A DNA stretch of 64,000 nt from JANMES01 sp038229715 (GTDB taxonomy: Bacteria > Planctomycetota > Phycisphaerae > Tepidisphaerales > Tepidisphaeraceae): NCBI GenBank assembly GCA_038229715.1, contig JBBROD010000005.1, positions 1-64,000 on the forward strand. Direction: 5' to 3'. How positions within the stretch are numbered: position 1 is the first letter of the stretch; every line of letters starts with the position of its first letter. The position numbers and the translations under genes are program-made. Shown piece after piece: positions 51,382-60,825 of the stretch. Under the pieces are notes generated by a model. It did not search any database. It was not told the DNA's origin and was given only the letters and a program-made list of their open reading frames with translations.

Positions 51382-53034
51382 ATGAACCCCCTCGTCCGCA
51401 AAGAACTTCTCGGCCTGTTCCGCCTCAAACGAGTGGCGGCGATTCAGGTGCTATTCGTCGCAGTGCTCGGCGGCATTGTGATGGCGACTTGGCCGCAGCA
51501 GGGGATGCTCACGCTGTCGGCCCAGGGGCAGGATTCGCTGCTGCTGGCGCTGATCTTCGGGCAACTGGTCATGCTCGTGCTGCTCGTGCCGGGCATCGCG
51601 GCCGTTTCCATCACCGGCGAAAAAGAACAGAACACTATGGAGATGCTGTACGCGTCGCGCCTGTCACCGATTCAGATCGTTACAGGCAAAGTCGTGTCAG
51701 CCGTCAGCTATCCGGTGATGCTGCTGCTCAGCGGGTTGCCGTTCATTGCACTGCTCAGCTGGCGCGGGGAAGCGGAGACGGATCTGCTCGTCCGCTCGTA
51801 CATGGTGCTGATCGTCTCGGCGGTCTTCCTCGCGGTGGTGTCCGTCACGATCAGCAGCCTGGCAAGGCTCAGCGCGACCGCGATGGTGCTGGCGTACGTG
51901 GTGGTGCTCGCACTGGCCGGCGCGACGCTGGTGCCCGCGGCGATCATGATCGACAGCCAGTCGGGTGAGATGGCGATGGTGCTGCATTACGCGCGAGCCC
52001 TCTCCCCGGTGGCGGCCGTCCTCTCGTTGCTTCGGCCGACGCTAACCGACTTCTCCGGCGACGTTCACCACAATCTGCCCCTCTGGATCGTCTTCCTGCC
52101 GCTGGCAGGATTGGTCATCGTCGGCTGCCTCATTGTGCTGATCGCCAAGCTAAGTAAAGCGCCGCTCAGCAGCGACGGCTTGGACTCGCAACTGGGCGCT
52201 GATGCCCACCGCAGCATGGGCCGGCGATTGATGTACCTGATCGACCCCAAGAAAAAGCGCAAACCCTTCGGCCGATTCAATCCGCTGATCTCCAAGGAAA
52301 AACGCACCAACCTGCTCCGCGGCGGGAAGGTGATGGTCCGCATCTTCTACTCCGCGCTGTTGCTCTCAATGGGCCTGGCGCTAATGAGCCTGTACGGCGG
52401 ATCGGAACATGCGGACTTGCTCAAATACGTGGCCGGCGTGCTGGTGGCGTTTCAGATCGGGATGATTGCTTTAGTGGCCCCCTCACTGACCAGCAGCACC
52501 ATCAGTGGCGAAATCGAAAACGGCACGTTCGAGTCGTTGAGGCTCTCACGCCTCAAGGGCGGGCAGATTTTCTGGGGCAAGTTCCTCCCCGCGTTCCAGC
52601 CGGCCGCGCTGCCGATCCTGGCGCTGATCCCCGGCTACGGCGCGATCTGCTTTATCAACCCCGGCTATCTCACGGTGCTGTACGTGCTGATCCCGGTGAT
52701 CGTGCTGTCGGTCGCGCTGTGCTGCGCGATCGGCATCGCGTGCTCGGCATTCACGGCCAACACCGCCCGGGCGACGGTGGCGGCGTATCTGATTGTCACG
52801 TTCCTCTTCGTCCTTCCCGCCGCCGGTTGGTGGGCGATGGAGGCTGGCGTGTTCCCCGACGGATACAAAATCGCGTTCCTCAGCCCGCTCGTTCTTGGGC
52901 TGAATCTGCTGCCCGATTCGTCGGTGCAAATCCTCAACCTCTGGCCGCTGCATTTGATGGTGATCGGCGGGTTGTTTGTACTGACGCTGATCGTGGCGCG
53001 GATTCGGCTGTCAGTGCTGCTGCGACGTGGATAA
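51382..53034 (+). CDS. ABC-2 type transporter permease
   Basis: The 550-residue protein has about twelve membrane segments in two similar halves: MNPLVRKELLGLFRLKR opening one, and NPLISKEKRTNLLRGGKVMVRI opening the second near residue 300. Each half has an ISGE/ITGEKE-type cytoplasmic motif (VSITGEKEQNTMEMLYASRL and TISGEIENGTFESLRLSRL), typical of ABC-2 permeases. It therefore looks like a tandem fusion of two permease domains, which would pair with a dimer of the upstream ATPase. The substrate is unknown. Confidence 0.88.
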   Translation: MNPLVRKELLGLFRLKRVAAIQVLFVAVLGGIVMATWPQQGMLTLSAQGQDSLLLALIFGQLVMLVLLVPGIAAVSITGEKEQNTMEMLYASRLSPIQIVTGKVVSAVSYPVMLLLSGLPFIALLSWRGEAETDLLVRSYMVLIVSAVFLAVVSVTISSLARLSATAMVLAYVVVLALAGATLVPAAIMIDSQSGEMAMVLHYARALSPVAAVLSLLRPTLTDFSGDVHHNLPLWIVFLPLAGLVIVGCLIVLIAKLSKAPLSSDGLDSQLGADAHRSMGRRLMYLIDPKKKRKPFGRFNPLISKEKRTNLLRGGKVMVRIFYSALLLSMGLALMSLYGGSEHADLLKYVAGVLVAFQIGMIALVAPSLTSSTISGEIENGTFESLRLSRLKGGQIFWGKFLPAFQPAALPILALIPGYGAICFINPGYLTVLYVLIPVIVLSVALCCAIGIACSAFTANTARATVAAYLIVTFLFVLPAAGWWAMEAGVFPDGYKIAFLSPLVLGLNLLPDSSVQILNLWPLHLMVIGGLFVLTLIVARIRLSVLLRRG

Positions 53035-53041
53035 GACGCTC

Positions 53042-54721
53042 ATGAACCCCAAACGCAACCTACAACTCCACCGATGCCTTGCCGCGATAGCGGTTTTAAC
53101 GATCTCTGCATCTGTCGCGCCCGCCGATGAATTGCCGGAGTTTTTGCCGTACGGATTGAACACGTTCCCGTCCACGCCGGTCGTGCGGGTGAACGGCACT
53201 TCGCCGAAATTGATTGACCTGCTCGGCCAGCGGGTAAGCAACCCGTACGCACCGACGCGGGTGCAGGTGCAAACCGAGTTGGGCGCAACAAAACTGCCCG
53301 CCGCCGCGAAATTCATTCGGATCGGGCTCACCGATGCCGACCCGCAAGTGCGTACCGCCGCCGCCAAGTCGGCCGGGCAGGTGGAGGATAAATCGCTGAT
53401 GGAAGACCTCCGCAAGCTGATGAAGGACAAAGACGCGCGCGTTCGCCGCCAGGCCGTGCTCAGCGGCGCGGCGCTCGGGGATCAATCGGTAGTCAACACC
53501 GGATTGGATGATGAAGATGCGACGGTGATCGCAGCAGCGGTCTCCGTTGCGGGAACGGAACAGGCAGAGAAGCTGGCCGGCGCGCTGAAGAATTATCCGC
53601 CGGCCACACAGGTGCTGGCGGTGAAGGCGCTCGGTCGCTCGGGGGAAGCGAAATACGCCGATGCGGTCGCCGCGCTGGCCGGCGCTAGTGTTCCGATCCG
53701 CGCCGCAGTCGCCACCGCGCTCGGGCAGATGAAAGCCGTCGGCAGGAGCGCGGAAGTCATCAAGCTGCTGAGCGACGAGCACCCGACCGTTCGCCGATCC
53801 GCATTGATTGCGGTCGCCGCGGTGGGTAGCGAAGCTGAGGCGCAAAAGCGCTATATCGCCGCGCTGGCCGATGAAGACCGGTCGGTGCGCGAATCCGCCG
53901 CCGGGCTGCTGCAGAAATCGCCAACACCGGACGCCATCGCCGCGCTGGTCGGCAATCTCGCGGAAGAGTCGGCGCGTTTGCATTCCGCCGCGCTCGACGC
54001 GCTGCTGGCGATCGGTCAACCCGTCATTCCGACGGCAGAGAAGTTGCTAGCCGATGCCGATCCGCGTCGCCGCGAGGATGCGTCGTACCTGTTGGGCATG
54101 CTCAAGAGCGATGCCCGTTTTGAAGCGCACGTCGCGCTGCTGAAAGACTCCGACTGGCGAGTCGCCCGGCAGGCCGCCGTCTCGCTCGTGCAGATCGGCC
54201 GAAAGGACGCCTCGCCGGCGCTGGCGGAACTGGCGCGAAAAGCGACAAGCCTTTCCATCCCCGAAACGTCACCGGAGTATGCGGCAGCCACACAGGCGGT
54301 CGAGCAAGCGATTGTCGCCTGTGCGATGCTCGGCGAGAGTTCGATCCTGCCGATGTGCAAAACCGTCATGCCGGTTAAAACCCACGCAGCCAACATTCGA
54401 ACCGCCGCCGTCTATGCCATCGGTCGGCTGAGCGCGACGGGGGACAAATCCGTGACGGGATTGCTTACCAAGCCCATGAACGATTTGGAAGAAACCAGCA
54501 ACGTGCAGTTCGAGTGCGTGAAGGCGATGGGACACCTGAAACTGCCGGCGGTCATGAACTTGGTGGGCAAAGACCGCGAATCCGCCAGGTGGATCTCAGA
54601 TTATTACGGCGACTGGATGAGCCACTGGATCCGCTGCCGCATGACCGGGAAGGTTGAACCGCTCTCGCCGCTCAAAGAATCCTGGTCGTCCAGCAGCAGC
54701 ATCAACCCGGTGAGCAATTAA
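53042..54721 (+). CDS. Secreted HEAT-repeat protein
   Basis: The 559-residue protein starts at ATG 53042, 7 bases after the permease stop, and has a signal peptide ending in SVAPA. From about residue 70 it consists of helical HEAT/armadillo-type repeats (ADPQVRTAAAKSAGQ, KDARVRRQAVLSGAAL, EHPTVRRSALIAVAAV, EDRSVRESAAGLLQKS, ...). Such solenoids are protein-interaction scaffolds. Co-transcription with the ABC genes suggests it works with that system in the periplasm. No enzyme domain is visible. Confidence 0.85.
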   Translation: MNPKRNLQLHRCLAAIAVLTISASVAPADELPEFLPYGLNTFPSTPVVRVNGTSPKLIDLLGQRVSNPYAPTRVQVQTELGATKLPAAAKFIRIGLTDADPQVRTAAAKSAGQVEDKSLMEDLRKLMKDKDARVRRQAVLSGAALGDQSVVNTGLDDEDATVIAAAVSVAGTEQAEKLAGALKNYPPATQVLAVKALGRSGEAKYADAVAALAGASVPIRAAVATALGQMKAVGRSAEVIKLLSDEHPTVRRSALIAVAAVGSEAEAQKRYIAALADEDRSVRESAAGLLQKSPTPDAIAALVGNLAEESARLHSAALDALLAIGQPVIPTAEKLLADADPRRREDASYLLGMLKSDARFEAHVALLKDSDWRVARQAAVSLVQIGRKDASPALAELARKATSLSIPETSPEYAAATQAVEQAIVACAMLGESSILPMCKTVMPVKTHAANIRTAAVYAIGRLSATGDKSVTGLLTKPMNDLEETSNVQFECVKAMGHLKLPAVMNLVGKDRESARWISDYYGDWMSHWIRCRMTGKVEPLSPLKESWSSSSSINPVSN

Positions 54722-54934
54722 TCAATCCCTCTGCGTATGAGGCGATCGAAGCCACTTCATCGCCATTGAGGCAATGGTTGCCGGCAACACAGGCGACCTC
54801 TTCTGGCGTATTGGCGCACCAATTAGCGGGCTCATCCCGATGCACGGATGAGACCGCCCCCGATGGCACTCGCCAACAGCAAGTTTACGATCTCCTGCGT
54901 CATTAAACTTTTCACTTTATTGCGGAGGTCTGCC

Positions 54935-55042
54935 ATGAACTCGTTGATGAACCCTGTCCTTGCGGATTACATCTGGATCGGCGGCGGTACCCTGGGGCTG
55001 ATTGTCTTGGTGGTGCTGATCGTTGTCCTCGTTCGACGGTAG
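54935..55042 (+). CDS. Small single-span membrane protein, 35 aa
   Basis: The ATG at 54935 has an excellent GCGGAGG ribosome site 7 bases upstream. The product is MNSLMNPVLADYIW, then a single hydrophobic helix made almost only of Gly, Leu, Ile and Val, ending VRR. Size and topology resemble small bacterial membrane peptides that modulate transporters or sense stress. It lies between the HEAT gene and the phospholipase D-like gene and may be co-transcribed with the latter (116-base gap). Confidence 0.7.
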   Translation: MNSLMNPVLADYIWIGGGTLGLIVLVVLIVVLVRR

Positions 55043-55157
55043 AACTCGATGAGTGGGTGCATCGAGTGACGACAGCGGCAGGATTTGCGTCCCGCCGCTG
55101 TCGTCAACGTCGAAACAATCTATTCCGTGTCGTAAGGCCTTTTCGGAGGAGGAGCCC

Positions 55158-56438
55158 GTGCGATTAAAGTTACTTGCCCGTAGCTGGGTTTGTCTCATTC
55201 TTGCTATGGTATTTGGCGGTGTTGGGTGTGGCAGTAGCCGTGAGGGGCACGAATACGTTATCAAAACCCATTACGGCACTGACGATCCGCAATTCCGCCG
55301 GTCGGTCGGTTCTTTGCTCGGTTCGCCGATTGTCGGTGGGAATACCGTGACCTCGCTGCGCAACGGGGATGAAATCTTCCCGGCGATGCTCGAAGCGATC
55401 CGAAACGCCAAGAAAACCATCAACTGCGAAACGTTCATCTACTGGTCCGGCGATGTCGGTTCACAGTTCACAGAAGCGCTGTGCGAACGATCCAAGGCCG
55501 GCGTGAAAGTCCGCCTCATCATTGACGCCATCGGTTCGCTCAAGATCGATCAGCAATTCCACACCCGTCTGAAAGACTGCGGCGTGAAACTGGTCGAATA
55601 TCATCCCGTCAGTTGGTACAATTTTGACTCCGACTCGCGCCTCAATAACCGCACGCACCGCAAACTGCTCATCGTCGACGGAACAGTCGGCTTCACCGGC
55701 GGCGTGGGAATCGCCGACGAGTGGTCCGGCCATGCCCAAGACGAAAAACACTGGCGCGACATGCACTACCGCGTTACCGGCCCGGTCGTCGCGGAGTTGC
55801 AGGCGGCGTTTCTCGACAACTGGATGAAAACCACCGGCGAAGTTCTGCACGATGTCGAAAACTTCCCGCCGCTCACCGTGACGGGAGACAACGATACCCA
55901 AGTCTTCAAAAGCGGCGCCAGTGGCGGCGCCCAGAATATGCAACTGCTTTTCCTTCTCTCCATGGCCGCCGCCAGGCAGAACATACGCATCGGAAACGCC
56001 TACTTCGTGCCTGATGACCTGACGATCGACTCGCTGATCGACGCCCGCAATCGCGGCGTACGCGTGCAAATCATCACGCCCGGGCCGCATCTGGACGCAA
56101 AAACCGTGCGACACGCTTCCCAAGCCAAATGGGGCAAACTGCTTGAAAGCGGTGTCGAGATTTATGAATACCAGCCGACGATGTACCACACCAAGTTGCT
56201 GATCATCGATAATCAATGGGTGTCGGTCGGATCGTCCAACCTCGATAATCGCTCGTTTCAGCTGAACGACGAGGCCAATCTCAACGTGTTGAACGAATCC
56301 TTCGCAAAAGGCGAAATCAAGGTGTTTGAAGATGATCTGATACAGTCCAAGCCAATGACTTACGAAGATTGGAAAAACCGTCCGCTGTGGGACCGATTCA
56401 AGGAAGGCTTCGCGCGAATCATTTCGCCGTTGTTGTGA
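55158..56438 (+). CDS. Cardiolipin synthase/phospholipase D family lipoprotein
   Basis: The 426-residue protein starts with GTG 55158, directly after a GGAGGAGGAG site. It has a lipoprotein signal (FGGVGCGSS), and two HKD motifs: HRKLLIVD at about 167-174 and HTKLLIID at about 344-351, followed by GSSNLDNRSF. It probably makes cardiolipin by phosphatidyl transfer or cleaves phospholipids. A lipid anchor replaces the N-terminal membrane helices of ClsA, as in ClsB/PLD-type envelope enzymes. Which activity it has cannot be told from the sequence. Confidence 0.9.
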   Translation: MRLKLLARSWVCLILAMVFGGVGCGSSREGHEYVIKTHYGTDDPQFRRSVGSLLGSPIVGGNTVTSLRNGDEIFPAMLEAIRNAKKTINCETFIYWSGDVGSQFTEALCERSKAGVKVRLIIDAIGSLKIDQQFHTRLKDCGVKLVEYHPVSWYNFDSDSRLNNRTHRKLLIVDGTVGFTGGVGIADEWSGHAQDEKHWRDMHYRVTGPVVAELQAAFLDNWMKTTGEVLHDVENFPPLTVTGDNDTQVFKSGASGGAQNMQLLFLLSMAAARQNIRIGNAYFVPDDLTIDSLIDARNRGVRVQIITPGPHLDAKTVRHASQAKWGKLLESGVEIYEYQPTMYHTKLLIIDNQWVSVGSSNLDNRSFQLNDEANLNVLNESFAKGEIKVFEDDLIQSKPMTYEDWKNRPLWDRFKEGFARIISPLL

Positions 56439-56484
56439 CGGGTTGATTCGACTTTCATGAGGTCGGACGACCCGATCCCAACGG

Positions 56485-57312
56485 CTAACGTGGGCGACGA
56501 ACACCTTGCCCGCGACCATTGCGGGCCGTACGCAGGTTGCTATCGGCCACAATGATTGGAAACGCCGTGGCGAAACCCTTGTCAGCCGGCGCGAGATTGA
56601 GCAGCAATTGCTCGCCGGCCATGGACCCGTCGGCCAATCGATCGGCGTAAATGCCATCGTCCTCGTTGCGCGTGTCGTGCCGGCCACGCTTGGCGTAGGG
56701 CGGTTGGGCGTAGACCTTGAGTGCATCCGCTTCTTTGAAATACAACTGCGACGTGAATTCTCTGGCGGATTTGCCGTCGGCGGAAAACAATCGCACCTTA
56801 AAGTGAATGTGCGGCGTTCGCCCGCCGTACCAGCCGGGGAAGATCGTTGCGAAATTGGCGTTGCCGTCGGCATCGGTGATCTGATATCCGCGGAGCCAGG
56901 TTTGCTTCGCGGTGTTCTCGTGATTCATCGGATGGCTTTCATCAGAGTAGACGCCGACTGAATCCGTGTGCCAGACATCAACTTGTGCGTCTTTGAGCGG
57001 CGCGGGTTTGTCGCCGACCAATTCATAAACGGTAACCGCCAGCGCCAGCGGCGAACCGTTGATTACGCTCGGTCGGGTTGTGCCTTCCAGCAGGTTGGTG
57101 CGGTTGAGCTTCTCGTCGACGAAGAACGGCCCTTCGCTCATCATCGGGCTGGCGACGAGCGGCATTCTCGGCTGGGTCGTCGGTGCGGCGATTGAGCCGG
57201 GTGGCTTCGCGAGCATACGAGCCGCCGCAAGACCCAATCCGAGTTTGGCTGCGCTTCCCATCAACTCCCGCCGGGTGAAAATCCGGCCGACGGTTGCATC
57301 ATCTTGATCCAT
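56485..57312 (-). CDS. Intradiol ring-cleavage dioxygenase
   Basis: The 275-residue protein resembles protocatechuate 3,4-dioxygenase/catechol dioxygenases. It has a twin-arginine-like export signal (FTRRELMGSAAKLGLGLAAAR), then GPFFVDEKLNRTNL, VDVWHTDSVGVYSDES (first Tyr ligand), FATIFPGWYGGRTPHIHFKV (second Tyr and two His ligands). It cleaves catechol-type rings between the hydroxyls using Fe(III). It is probably exported folded via Tat. ATG 57312 has a GGAG at correct spacing. It is divergent from the Gfo/Idh gene. Confidence 0.88.
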   Translation of the reverse strand: MDQDDATVGRIFTRRELMGSAAKLGLGLAAARMLAKPPGSIAAPTTQPRMPLVASPMMSEGPFFVDEKLNRTNLLEGTTRPSVINGSPLALAVTVYELVGDKPAPLKDAQVDVWHTDSVGVYSDESHPMNHENTAKQTWLRGYQITDADGNANFATIFPGWYGGRTPHIHFKVRLFSADGKSAREFTSQLYFKEADALKVYAQPPYAKRGRHDTRNEDDGIYADRLADGSMAGEQLLLNLAPADKGFATAFPIIVADSNLRTARNGRGQGVRRPR

Positions 57313-57525
57313 GGGGCAGGCTCCTAACTGAAAAAACAGGCACAACAGGGTTGGGTGAACCCTGAGATTCTGGCGTTTAGTGCGCGAATTTACCACTGTT
57401 ATTTCGCACAAACGGGCAGAAATCGGTCGCTGTCCAGGCATTTTCGTGATACAGCATTGACATCACCCGCCGAATCGTCGATTTTTGGCAGCCGAACAGT
57501 CCCTCTTTCTCAAAGGCAATTCATT

Positions 57526-58692
57526 ATGGAAAAGGTGCGTATCGGCGTGATCGGTTTGGGCAACATGGGGAGCTACCACACCGGTTATATGAACTCGCTT
57601 CCCAAAGCGTCACTGGGCGCGGTGTGTGATGTGGACCCGGTCAAGCTGAAAACTTTTGCCGACAAACACGGCTGCCCCGGTTTTGCGACGCATCAGGAAT
57701 TGCTCGCCAGCAAGACTTGCGATGCGGTCCTGATTGCCACGCCGCATTACGATCACCCGCCGATCGCCGAAGCCGCGCTGGCGGCCGGACTGCATGTGCT
57801 GTCGGAAAAGCCGATCGGAGTGACCGTCGGCGCGGCCCGCAAGCTTAACGCCACTGCGGCGAAGTATCCGAACCTGAAGTTCGGCATCGTCTTTCAGAAC
57901 CGGCAAAATCCCGTCTACCGCAAGATGCGCGATCTGATCGCCGGCGGGGAACTCGGTGAAGTCACCCGCGTGACCTGGCTGATCACCAACTGGTTCCGCA
58001 CATGGGCGTACTATGCGTCGGGCGGCTGGCGCGCAACTTGGGCCGGTGAGGGCGGCGGCGTGCTGATCAACCAGTGCCCGCACAACCTCGACCTGCTGCA
58101 ATGGATCACCGGCCTGATGCCCAACCGCGTGACGGCCGTCGCGAGCCTGGGCAAAACCCACCCGATCGAAGTGGAAGACGAAGTCTCCGCGATCTTCGAG
58201 TACCCCAACGGCGCGATCGGCCATTTCGTCACCAGCAGCGGCGAAGCCCCCGGCACGGACCGCCTGGAAATCTGCGGCGACCAAGGCAAGCTGATCAGCG
58301 AAAGCGGCAAGCTGACGTTCATCCGCACCCGCCAGAACGTCCGCAAACTCCGCGAAGAAAGCACCAAGGCATTTACGAGCACTGAAAACTGGACGATAGA
58401 TATCCCCGTCAACAAAGGCGATTTCGGCGATATGCACAAGCAAGTGACTGAAAAGTTCGTCGAAGCGATCCTCACCGGCTCACCCATGGTGGCAGACGGT
58501 AGCGAAGGCGTGAAGGGCCTGGAAATCGGCAACGCCATGCTCCTCAGCGGCGTGAAGCGCAAGAGCGTCACCCTGCCGCTGGATGACAACGAGTACGAAG
58601 AGTTCATCAAGGAACTGGCCAAGACCTACGGCGGGAAAAAGACACTGAAGGTGAAAGCCGCCGAAACGGATTTGATGGCCTCGATGCACTAA
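57526..58692 (+). CDS. Gfo/Idh/MocA family oxidoreductase
   Basis: The 388-residue NAD(P)-dependent sugar or inositol dehydrogenase type protein has the Rossmann motif GVIGLGNMGSYHTGYM, DAVLIATPHYDHPPI, SEKPIGVTVGAAR (the family EKP motif), NQCPHNLDLLQW (catalytic His) and a C-terminal alpha/beta domain. Planctomycetes carry many such genes for polysaccharide-derived sugars. ATG 57526 is the conserved start. A strong terminator follows at 58719. The AraC regulator downstream may control it, but a repeat lies between them. Confidence 0.93.
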   Translation: MEKVRIGVIGLGNMGSYHTGYMNSLPKASLGAVCDVDPVKLKTFADKHGCPGFATHQELLASKTCDAVLIATPHYDHPPIAEAALAAGLHVLSEKPIGVTVGAARKLNATAAKYPNLKFGIVFQNRQNPVYRKMRDLIAGGELGEVTRVTWLITNWFRTWAYYASGGWRATWAGEGGGVLINQCPHNLDLLQWITGLMPNRVTAVASLGKTHPIEVEDEVSAIFEYPNGAIGHFVTSSGEAPGTDRLEICGDQGKLISESGKLTFIRTRQNVRKLREESTKAFTSTENWTIDIPVNKGDFGDMHKQVTEKFVEAILTGSPMVADGSEGVKGLEIGNAMLLSGVKRKSVTLPLDDNEYEEFIKELAKTYGGKKTLKVKAAETDLMASMH

Positions 58693-58718
58693 CATCAAAA
58701 CCATCCCGGATACCGAGG

Positions 58719-58754
58719 GACGCGCGACTGGCAATCAGTCGCGCGTCTTTTTTT
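58719..58754 (+). terminator. Rho-independent terminator after Gfo/Idh gene
   Basis: An 11-bp perfect stem GACGCGCGACT (58719-58729) with complement 58737-58747, a 7-base loop and a run of seven T. Confidence 0.95.
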
Positions 58755-58793
58755 ACGCGACATGTCGGATAAATAAGCCGTCATACGGAACCC

Positions 58794-58929
58794 ATTTAAT
58801 ACTCGCGCATCCAGCACCGTCATTCTGAGGTACTCCGAAGAATCTCGGCTGGCGAAAACCGCTCGCTACCCGAGATTCCTCGGCGTACCTCAGAATGACG
58901 AACTGCGAAGGGTGGCGCGGGAATTAAAT
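58794..58929. repeat. Palindromic element, GTCATTCTGAGG family, copy 4
   Basis: The core is GTCATTCTGAGGTACTCCGA to CGTACCTCAGAATGAC (58819-58900). It is extended outward by ATTTAATACTCGCGC/GCGCGGGAATTAAAT at 58794 and 58929. It lies just upstream of the AraC-type gene. Confidence 0.88.
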
Positions 58930-58964
58930 CAAATCCGTATCGTCCCGAGGTACAATCGCCGCCC

Positions 58965-59810
58965 ATGCCGTCCGCCCCCAGCGATACGTTTCTGCAGTTT
59001 GTTCTTGCCCGCGCCCGCGTGGTGACTCAAGTTTGTTCGTACCAGGAATGCAAAGACGGCTACACCCTCGTGCCGCGCACCGTGCCGGATTACAACTTCA
59101 TCTTCCCGCTCCAAGGGAAAGTAGTGTGGGTGGTTGACGGCATTGAATGGCCGCTATCGGCGGGCGACTTGATGCTCGTTCCGCCGGGCGTGCCACACAA
59201 CGCTTACGCGCCGGGAAAGCGATTAACGCTCGGATCGATTCACGTACTGATTACGCTTCCCGGAGGGCAGGACGTGTACGACTTGCTCGTCCCCGCGCGG
59301 TTCCGATCCGTCACGCCCGGCAGCCGACTCGCGAGCTACCTGCAGATGGCGGCCGGCGAGTGGAAGCGCGGCGATCAGACCGCAACCATGCTCACCATGC
59401 CCGCCTGGGGACGGCTGGTGGCGATGGAGTTGCTCCGCCACGACGCGGCTCGCGGGCTTCTTACCCAGCGGGCGACCGATCCGCTGCTGGCGGAATTATT
59501 GGACGAACTCGCGCGCCGCCTCGCCCGGCCGACCACGCTGGATGATCTGGCGCAGCTGGCGGGTTACACGCCGCAGCACTTGAACCGAACCTTCCGCCGC
59601 GAACTGGGCGTCACGCCTTTGCAGCATTTGGCGCGGCTTCGGATGGAGCACGCCGCAAGCCTGCTGGCGGAAGGGCGGCTGACGGTCAAAGCAATCGCGG
59701 CTGCGGTGGCTTGCGACGATCCTTACTATTTCAGCCGGCAGTTCAAACAGCATTTCGGGTGCAGTCCGGTGCAATATCGCGTGGCGGCAGGTTCAAATTC
59801 TCCATCATGA
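58965..59810 (+). CDS. AraC family transcriptional regulator
   Basis: The 281-residue protein has an N-terminal cupin sensor (about 20-110: FPLQGKVVWVVDG, GDLMLVPPGVPHNAYAPG) and a C-terminal double helix-turn-helix (about 180-275: TLDDLAQLAGYTPQHLNRTFRREL then KAIAAAVACDDPYYFSRQFKQHFGCSPVQYR). Such regulators usually activate nearby sugar-use genes after binding a carbohydrate in the cupin. The Gfo/Idh gene upstream or the PhyH gene downstream are the obvious candidates. Confidence 0.93.
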   Translation: MPSAPSDTFLQFVLARARVVTQVCSYQECKDGYTLVPRTVPDYNFIFPLQGKVVWVVDGIEWPLSAGDLMLVPPGVPHNAYAPGKRLTLGSIHVLITLPGGQDVYDLLVPARFRSVTPGSRLASYLQMAAGEWKRGDQTATMLTMPAWGRLVAMELLRHDAARGLLTQRATDPLLAELLDELARRLARPTTLDDLAQLAGYTPQHLNRTFRRELGVTPLQHLARLRMEHAASLLAEGRLTVKAIAAAVACDDPYYFSRQFKQHFGCSPVQYRVAAGSNSPS

Positions 59811-59885
59811 AGTTCACCGATTCCATGTCGCACGCGGCGCACGATGCCTAAGCTTTGCACATGGTTTCGCTGGGAACTAACCCTG

Positions 59886-59985
59886 TGGCACGGGCGTCCG
59901 ATCCGTGCGAACGACGCAAAACCTGCGGACGATGTGACGGCTCAAGCTGTCGCGCCGTCCGCGCGGGCCAAAGGCCCGTGGTACC
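59886..59985. repeat. Paired CACGGGCC element, degraded copy
   Basis: The left unit near 59886-59908 (GGCACGGGCGTCCGATCCGTGC) and right unit near 59962-59985 (CGCGGGCCAAAGGCCCGTGGTACC) keep the paired layout and spacing of the 9951/20138/34363 copies, with substitutions. It lies just before the PhyH start. Confidence 0.75.
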
Positions 59986-60007
59986 AATACCTCAACTGGA
60001 GCAACCG

Positions 60008-60820
60008 ATGGGACACCTGATTTCCGACCGCGACTGGCAATTCTACGAAGACAACGGTTATCTCAAACTCGGCAAATTACTGAGTGACGCGGACCTGGCT
60101 GCCCTGCGTCAGCGGATCGACGACATCATGCTCGGCAAGGCCGACCTCGATTACAAACGCCTGTTGATGCAACTCGATAGCGACACCGGCAAGTACGAAG
60201 ACGCCGGCGAGATGTCGCGCGGGCACAAAGGCAAGACGCTCGATTACCGGAAGATTCAAGACTTGGAATTCGACCCGCTGTTCCTCGAGTTCATGCAGCG
60301 GCCGATCTTCAAGGAAATCTGCGCCCGCGTGTACGGCGCTGCTACGCCGATCACCTCGTTCCGCGCGATGTTCATGAACAAACCCAGCCACAAGGGAACG
60401 TTCCTCCCGTGGCATCAGGATCGCTGGTCGTTCCTTGATCGCGACCCGCTGGTCACCCTCTGGACCGGGCTCGATCCGGCCATCATCGCCAACGGCTGCG
60501 TGCAGTACGTGCCCCGCAGTCACAAATTCGGGCTGATCAACAAGGCGCACAACTCCGGCTTCCTCACCAAGGAGCAGGCCGCGCAATACTGCTCGCCGGA
60601 CAAGGTGGAATACCTGGAAGTGGCAGCCGGCGAAGCGGTGCTGATGCACAACTGGCTGCTGCACGGCTCGGACGTGAACCGCACCGACACGTCGCGCCGC
60701 GCCTTCAGCGTCTGCTACATGGACGGAAGCACCACGGCGAAAAATGGGGAGAAGTTCACTCAGGTTTTCGGGGAAGGTTCGCTGCAAGTCAGCGACCTTC
60801 AGCCCGCTGCGACAAGGTAA
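60008..60820 (+). CDS. Phytanoyl-CoA dioxygenase (PhyH) family protein
   Basis: The 270-residue Fe(II)/2-oxoglutarate dioxygenase has the metal site His136-x-Asp138 (PWHQDRW) and distal His219 (LLHGSDVNRT), with Arg230 to bind 2-oxoglutarate. The start FYEDNGYLKLGKLLSDADL is typical. The substrate could be a fatty acyl, an osmolyte or a modified amino acid. ATG 60008 has GGAG 6 bases upstream; the longer frame from 59855 is repeat sequence. Confidence 0.92.
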   Translation: MGHLISDRDWQFYEDNGYLKLGKLLSDADLAALRQRIDDIMLGKADLDYKRLLMQLDSDTGKYEDAGEMSRGHKGKTLDYRKIQDLEFDPLFLEFMQRPIFKEICARVYGAATPITSFRAMFMNKPSHKGTFLPWHQDRWSFLDRDPLVTLWTGLDPAIIANGCVQYVPRSHKFGLINKAHNSGFLTKEQAAQYCSPDKVEYLEVAAGEAVLMHNWLLHGSDVNRTDTSRRAFSVCYMDGSTTAKNGEKFTQVFGEGSLQVSDLQPAATR

Positions 60821-60825
60821 CGTTT

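Noticed and set aside
55461..56873. 470-codon minus-strand frame opposite the PLD-like gene
   Set aside because: It overlaps two HKD motifs on the sense strand and part of the dioxygenase gene, and has no conserved features of its own.
56485..57312. Intradiol dioxygenase as part of the aryl-polyene cluster
   Set aside because: It is about 9 kb away beyond an unrelated ABC operon and carries an export signal, so a link to the chorismatase product is not supported.
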